From the NCBI GenBank assembly GCA_002633005.1, contig NMRA01001224.1, forward strand, positions 1 to 22,468: a DNA stretch of 22,468 nt, in the 5' to 3' direction. The DNA comes from Phoronis australis. Lineage: Eukaryota > Phoronida > Phoronidae. This document shows positions 19,790 through 22,468 of the stretch, piece after piece. The position numbers were made by a program, and so were the translations under genes. The notes beneath the pieces were generated by a model. That model saw only the letters and a program-made list of their open reading frames with translations, ran no database searches and was not told the origin of the DNA. The first letter of the stretch is position 1. Every line of letters begins with the position of its first letter.

Positions 19790-20427
19790 CTCGTTCATGA
19801 CGTCATGTATTCAATTGAAGATTTATATATGGCTCCCGCTATCTTTCATAAATATTTTAACAACACGCTACAGAACTGTTTGTTTACTTTCAATACTAGA
19901 CTCGGTTCTAGCAATCATCATCATTATTACACCAGGAAAAGAGATCTATCACAAACTAACTGCTGTTCGAAACTTTTTCAATTCTCTAAAAATTTACCTA
20001 CATGTAACCTCACTGTTTTCCATGTTGCCTACTTGATAAGATTTATACACATTCTCCTTAGTGTAATAACTTATTTTAGAAATAGTTGCTTATTTGAGTT
20101 TTGTGTTGCCTGTACGATTGCCGCTTCTATGTTTGAAACAATGTGTAAGAATTTATTTTAAGTCATCCAATTACGATAATATACTGTTTTTGTTATTTAA
20201 TGTCTTGTTATTTACATTAAAGTGTTCAGGAGTGAACGTTTCACTGTCACCATATTTACTGGGTGTCTTTTATTTGTTCATTAATGTAATTTATGGGGTT
20301 GGCCCTATGGTCACCGTATTGTAAAGTCTTTCACGTGGACTTCCCTAATTCCACATTGTATTTATATTTTGTATTTTATTTGGCATGAAATAAACACATT
20401 ACTACTACTATAACTGCTACTACTTTA
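19790..20427 (+). mobile_element. 3' end of a second non-LTR retrotransposon (LINE)
   Basis: A frame at 19805-20161 reads LYMAPAIFHKYFNN and FTFNTR..SSNHHHYYTRKRDL near its start. These resemble the conserved 'LPxVFxxYF ... HxYNTR' segment at the C-terminus of CR1/Jockey/RTE-type LINE proteins, and are followed by out-of-frame sequence. After the coding remnant comes an AT-rich 3' UTR, an AATAAA (20389-20394), and a short ACT-rich tail (attactactactataactgctactac, about 20398-20423) of the kind that terminates many LINEs. The copy is strongly 5'-truncated and its clade cannot be fixed from the remnant. Confidence 0.55.
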
Positions 20428-21290
20428 AATTAGATCTGAGTTGAAACCACTATGAGCGCGAGAGTGAGAACACGCTTCACGTTGCATTTGTTCTGTTAGA
20501 GGTCACTAAAAACCGCCAAACTGGGCCACTTAGTACCTTCATCAAAATCGATCTCGTACTATTTTTCATTCTAACATGATTCCACGTGCGTTACAAATTG
20601 AGCTGTCAAGCTGAAAGTATAGATTGGCTTTAAAATAACTTACAAAAAACAAAAAGATGACACGCGGACTGGACATTCCGCAGATTGTTATAAATGCATG
20701 AAATCCCAAAGTACATGTACTACTACAAGAATATTCATGTTATCTCCTTTTCTTGTTTTAAGAGAACGTCGCCGTCGCAAATGTTGTTGCAGACGTCTTC
20801 ATGGACCAAGCATGGTCAACATTTTAACCATGGAAACAAGTTTTAAAGTTTAAAAACTTTCATGAAACGTTAAAAACTAAAAAAAAGTATCGAACTCATC
20901 GTATTACTTCATTGACATGTAGAATGGACTTTTTTAAAAGTAGTTACTACATACGGTTTCGTATTCAAATTACACTTATTTTCAGTGCTCGTAAGTGTTA
21001 ATGTAAAAATGCAGATGCCGTGTATGACAGCCCTCATTGCCAACAGGGAAGCAATGAAGCAATTATGCTTCCCATTAAGGCCCTGTCGTACAAATGTAAT
21101 CGCGGGCAGCAGAACAACTTTCGCAACATTTCTGGTAGGTATACCGGTATATGTTGCCGAAACAAATATTAATAATTACGAGCGCGAATTAGACTGCAAA
21201 TTCTCTTGAAAGGAAAATGATTATGGTTGATTAAAAGAACAGGGCTCAAATTTAGCGGAGCAGCAGGCAGATGCTTTAATCGTCCCGATC
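20428..21290. other. Non-coding spacer upstream of a promoter
   Basis: It contains a 74-codon GTG-initiated frame (20985-21209) with no recognisable motif, a small hairpin (GGGAAGCA/TGCTTCCC, 21046-21073) and an AT palindrome near 20828-20850. No gene is supported. Its last part would hold the proximal regulatory DNA of the promoter at 21296. Confidence 0.35.
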
Positions 21291-21295
21291 TAAGA

Positions 21296-21332
21296 TATAT
21301 AAAGGGGTGCAAGATTCAAGACTTCACTTCAT
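21296..21332 (+). promoter_or_regulatory. RNA polymerase II core promoter (TATA box + Inr)
   Basis: TATATAAA at 21296-21303 is followed by GGGG. The Inr consensus YYANWYY is met by TCACTTC with its A at 21326, which is 30 bp from the first T of the TATA box, the standard spacing for metazoan promoters. Downstream there is a short exon and a consensus splice donor, which supports this as a real start. Confidence 0.6.
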
Positions 21333-21375
21333 CCATCGAAAGTTCCAAAAGACTTCTACGGATTCAGAAGACAAA
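21326..21375 (+). other. Predicted 50-nt non-coding first exon
   Basis: It runs from the predicted start site to a perfect GTAAGT donor at 21376-21381 (context ACAAA/GTAAGT). It contains no ATG, so it would be 5' UTR only. The gene it belongs to continues to the right and is not identifiable from this window. TATA promoters with short leader exons are usual for strongly or tissue-specifically expressed genes. Confidence 0.5.
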
Positions 21376-21381
21376 GTAAGT

Positions 21382-22468
21382 GACTTAACTTCGTTATCAT
21401 TGTTTGTTTGTCTTTTAAAATACAGGGGCTCTGTTTAGAAAATCCAGGTCGCACGATTTGGTCCGTTGTCAGTGAAAGGGACCTGTCTGAGCAGTATATT
21501 GCGCATGTGTAGTTAAAATTTGTAACTGGACATCAATTTAAACTATCGTAATCTCGCGGTCATTGAAAATTGCTATCGCGTGGCTTAACAATACTCTTTA
21601 ATTTGATTTCAATCTAAAAAATAACTAAAATCAACGCAAAATAATCTATTCAAAATCAACATCATCTTTTCGAAAAAGCCTGAACTCACTGACGAATTTG
21701 TATTTTTAATTTTTACTGCAAGTCGTTCACCAGTATTAAAAACCAATTGCATGCTCGTAACTGTGATACTGTATAGCAGGAACTAAACGACAATGCTACT
21801 TGAACATCATCAAGAATTGATGTTTATGTTCCATTTTAAGGCCCCGAAGCATTAGGCTTAGGTTTATAAATCAAATAAGAAATTGATTAATTCCGAACAC
21901 TCATACAGGGCTCTTACTTAAGAACTTTTGGTACCGTATCAAAATCTTGGGATTGCGCTTAAGACTTCATCGATTGTCGAACCTGCATTCTTTCTGTGTG
22001 CAAGCAGAGGAATAAAATTTGACAAAGAAACTCCAGCTTCAGAGTAATGGCGGAATACATGTAGTAACAACCAGCAAAATTAAGCGTAACAACAGATGCT
22101 TATGACGTGATCACATGTCCAGAATTCCGTTTTTGCACATAATTTTCAACCGAACATTGCACAATATTAGTCATGGAGTCGCATACAAACAATCTTGGCT
22201 TTGATAATTTCACTTATTTCGCAAGTAAATTTCTCCAAGCAATATAAATTAGGATTTGCGCTAAAATGTAACTTTGAATAGAATAATTTTGTTGCCATAG
22301 CGTATGAAAATTGCGTAATGAACGTCAACTGAAAATTGAATTTTGTAATAAATGGGTTGCCTTTTACCGTAGCACTTGGAAGGCAGCTTTGTGATCAACG
22401 ACCTACATATACACACAGAGGTGTAGCCGTGACACAAGTTTTCATAAATTACTTCAGAGCTTGCATTC
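21382..22468. other. Probable first intron of the promoter-driven gene
   Basis: AT-rich sequence with no open frame of 60 codons or more. I found no convincing acceptor plus coding exon before the window ends. Confidence 0.35.

Noticed and set aside
21046-21073. GGGAAGCA/TGCTTCCC hairpin
   Set aside because: The 8-bp stem with a 12-nt loop is too short to support a regulatory or mobile-element claim.
20985-21209. 74-codon frame behind a TTTTCAG acceptor-like site
   Set aside because: It has no ATG start, no recognisable domain, and a GTAAGT five bases after the acceptor makes an exon here doubtful.
1-22468. CRISPR arrays, rRNA, tRNA genes
   Set aside because: No regularly spaced repeats, rRNA-like sequence or cloverleaf with A/B boxes was recognised by eye. 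tRNA absence was not tested by computation.

Overview
This window is eukaryotic. It has no operons or bacterial-style coding density. It shows intron-type splice signals, AATAAA polyadenylation signals, a TATA/Inr core promoter, microsatellites and many decayed transposons, in an AT-rich background with 'GGCGGATCCAGGA'-type dispersed repeats. I take it to be a marine invertebrate animal (hemichordate, echinoderm, amphioxus or mollusc would all fit), but nothing here fixes the species. Three single-N gaps (1364, 2371, 6876) mark a draft assembly, and two of them are flanked by near-identical copies, which indicates unmerged overlaps.

Layout. 1-160 is a probable coding exon of a host gene on the minus strand. 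About 430-2900 is a 5'-truncated, frameshifted L1/Tx1-like LINE (reverse transcriptase plus zinc-binding RVT domain). 2900-11100 is mostly non-coding. It holds a short repeat with inverted ends (3391-3986), AT microsatellites (about 4280-4380), a 'GGCGGATCC' repeat (5845-6139, plus a fragment near 6905-6950), an almost perfect 100-bp palindrome (7198-7298), and a possible first coding exon on the minus strand (9364-9669).

The main feature is 11106-18737, a nest of DNA transposons. The outer element is bounded by about 310-bp inverted repeats (11106-11818 and 18425-18737). On the minus strand it carries a decayed transposase-like gene ('gene A'), readable almost from end to end by short conserved motifs although many frameshifts and stops break it. 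Gene A has a DDE-like part, an XPG/PIN-like nuclease part (EEAD motif) and a Cys-rich tail, which resembles the Academ superfamily as I recall it. Gene A is cut in two by a second transposon, 13391-16847, which has its own inverted ends and a TTAA target duplication. This inner element carries 'gene B', also on the minus strand: an RNase-H-like region (NAGCYHS...DFSE..GK..CDR), a C2H2-like finger and a conserved C-terminal segment. A 403-bp MITE (11183-11585) has inserted into the left inverted repeat of the outer element. Removing the two insertions leaves an outer element of about 3.77 kb.

18740-22468: a third copy of the 'CCTGGATCYG' repeat (about 19440-19584), the 3' end of another LINE with an AATAAA and ACT-rich tail (about 19790-20427), and a well-formed core promoter (TATATAAA at 21296, Inr at 21326) driving a short non-coding first exon that ends at a GTAAGT donor (21376). 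The rest of that gene lies beyond the window or was not recognised.
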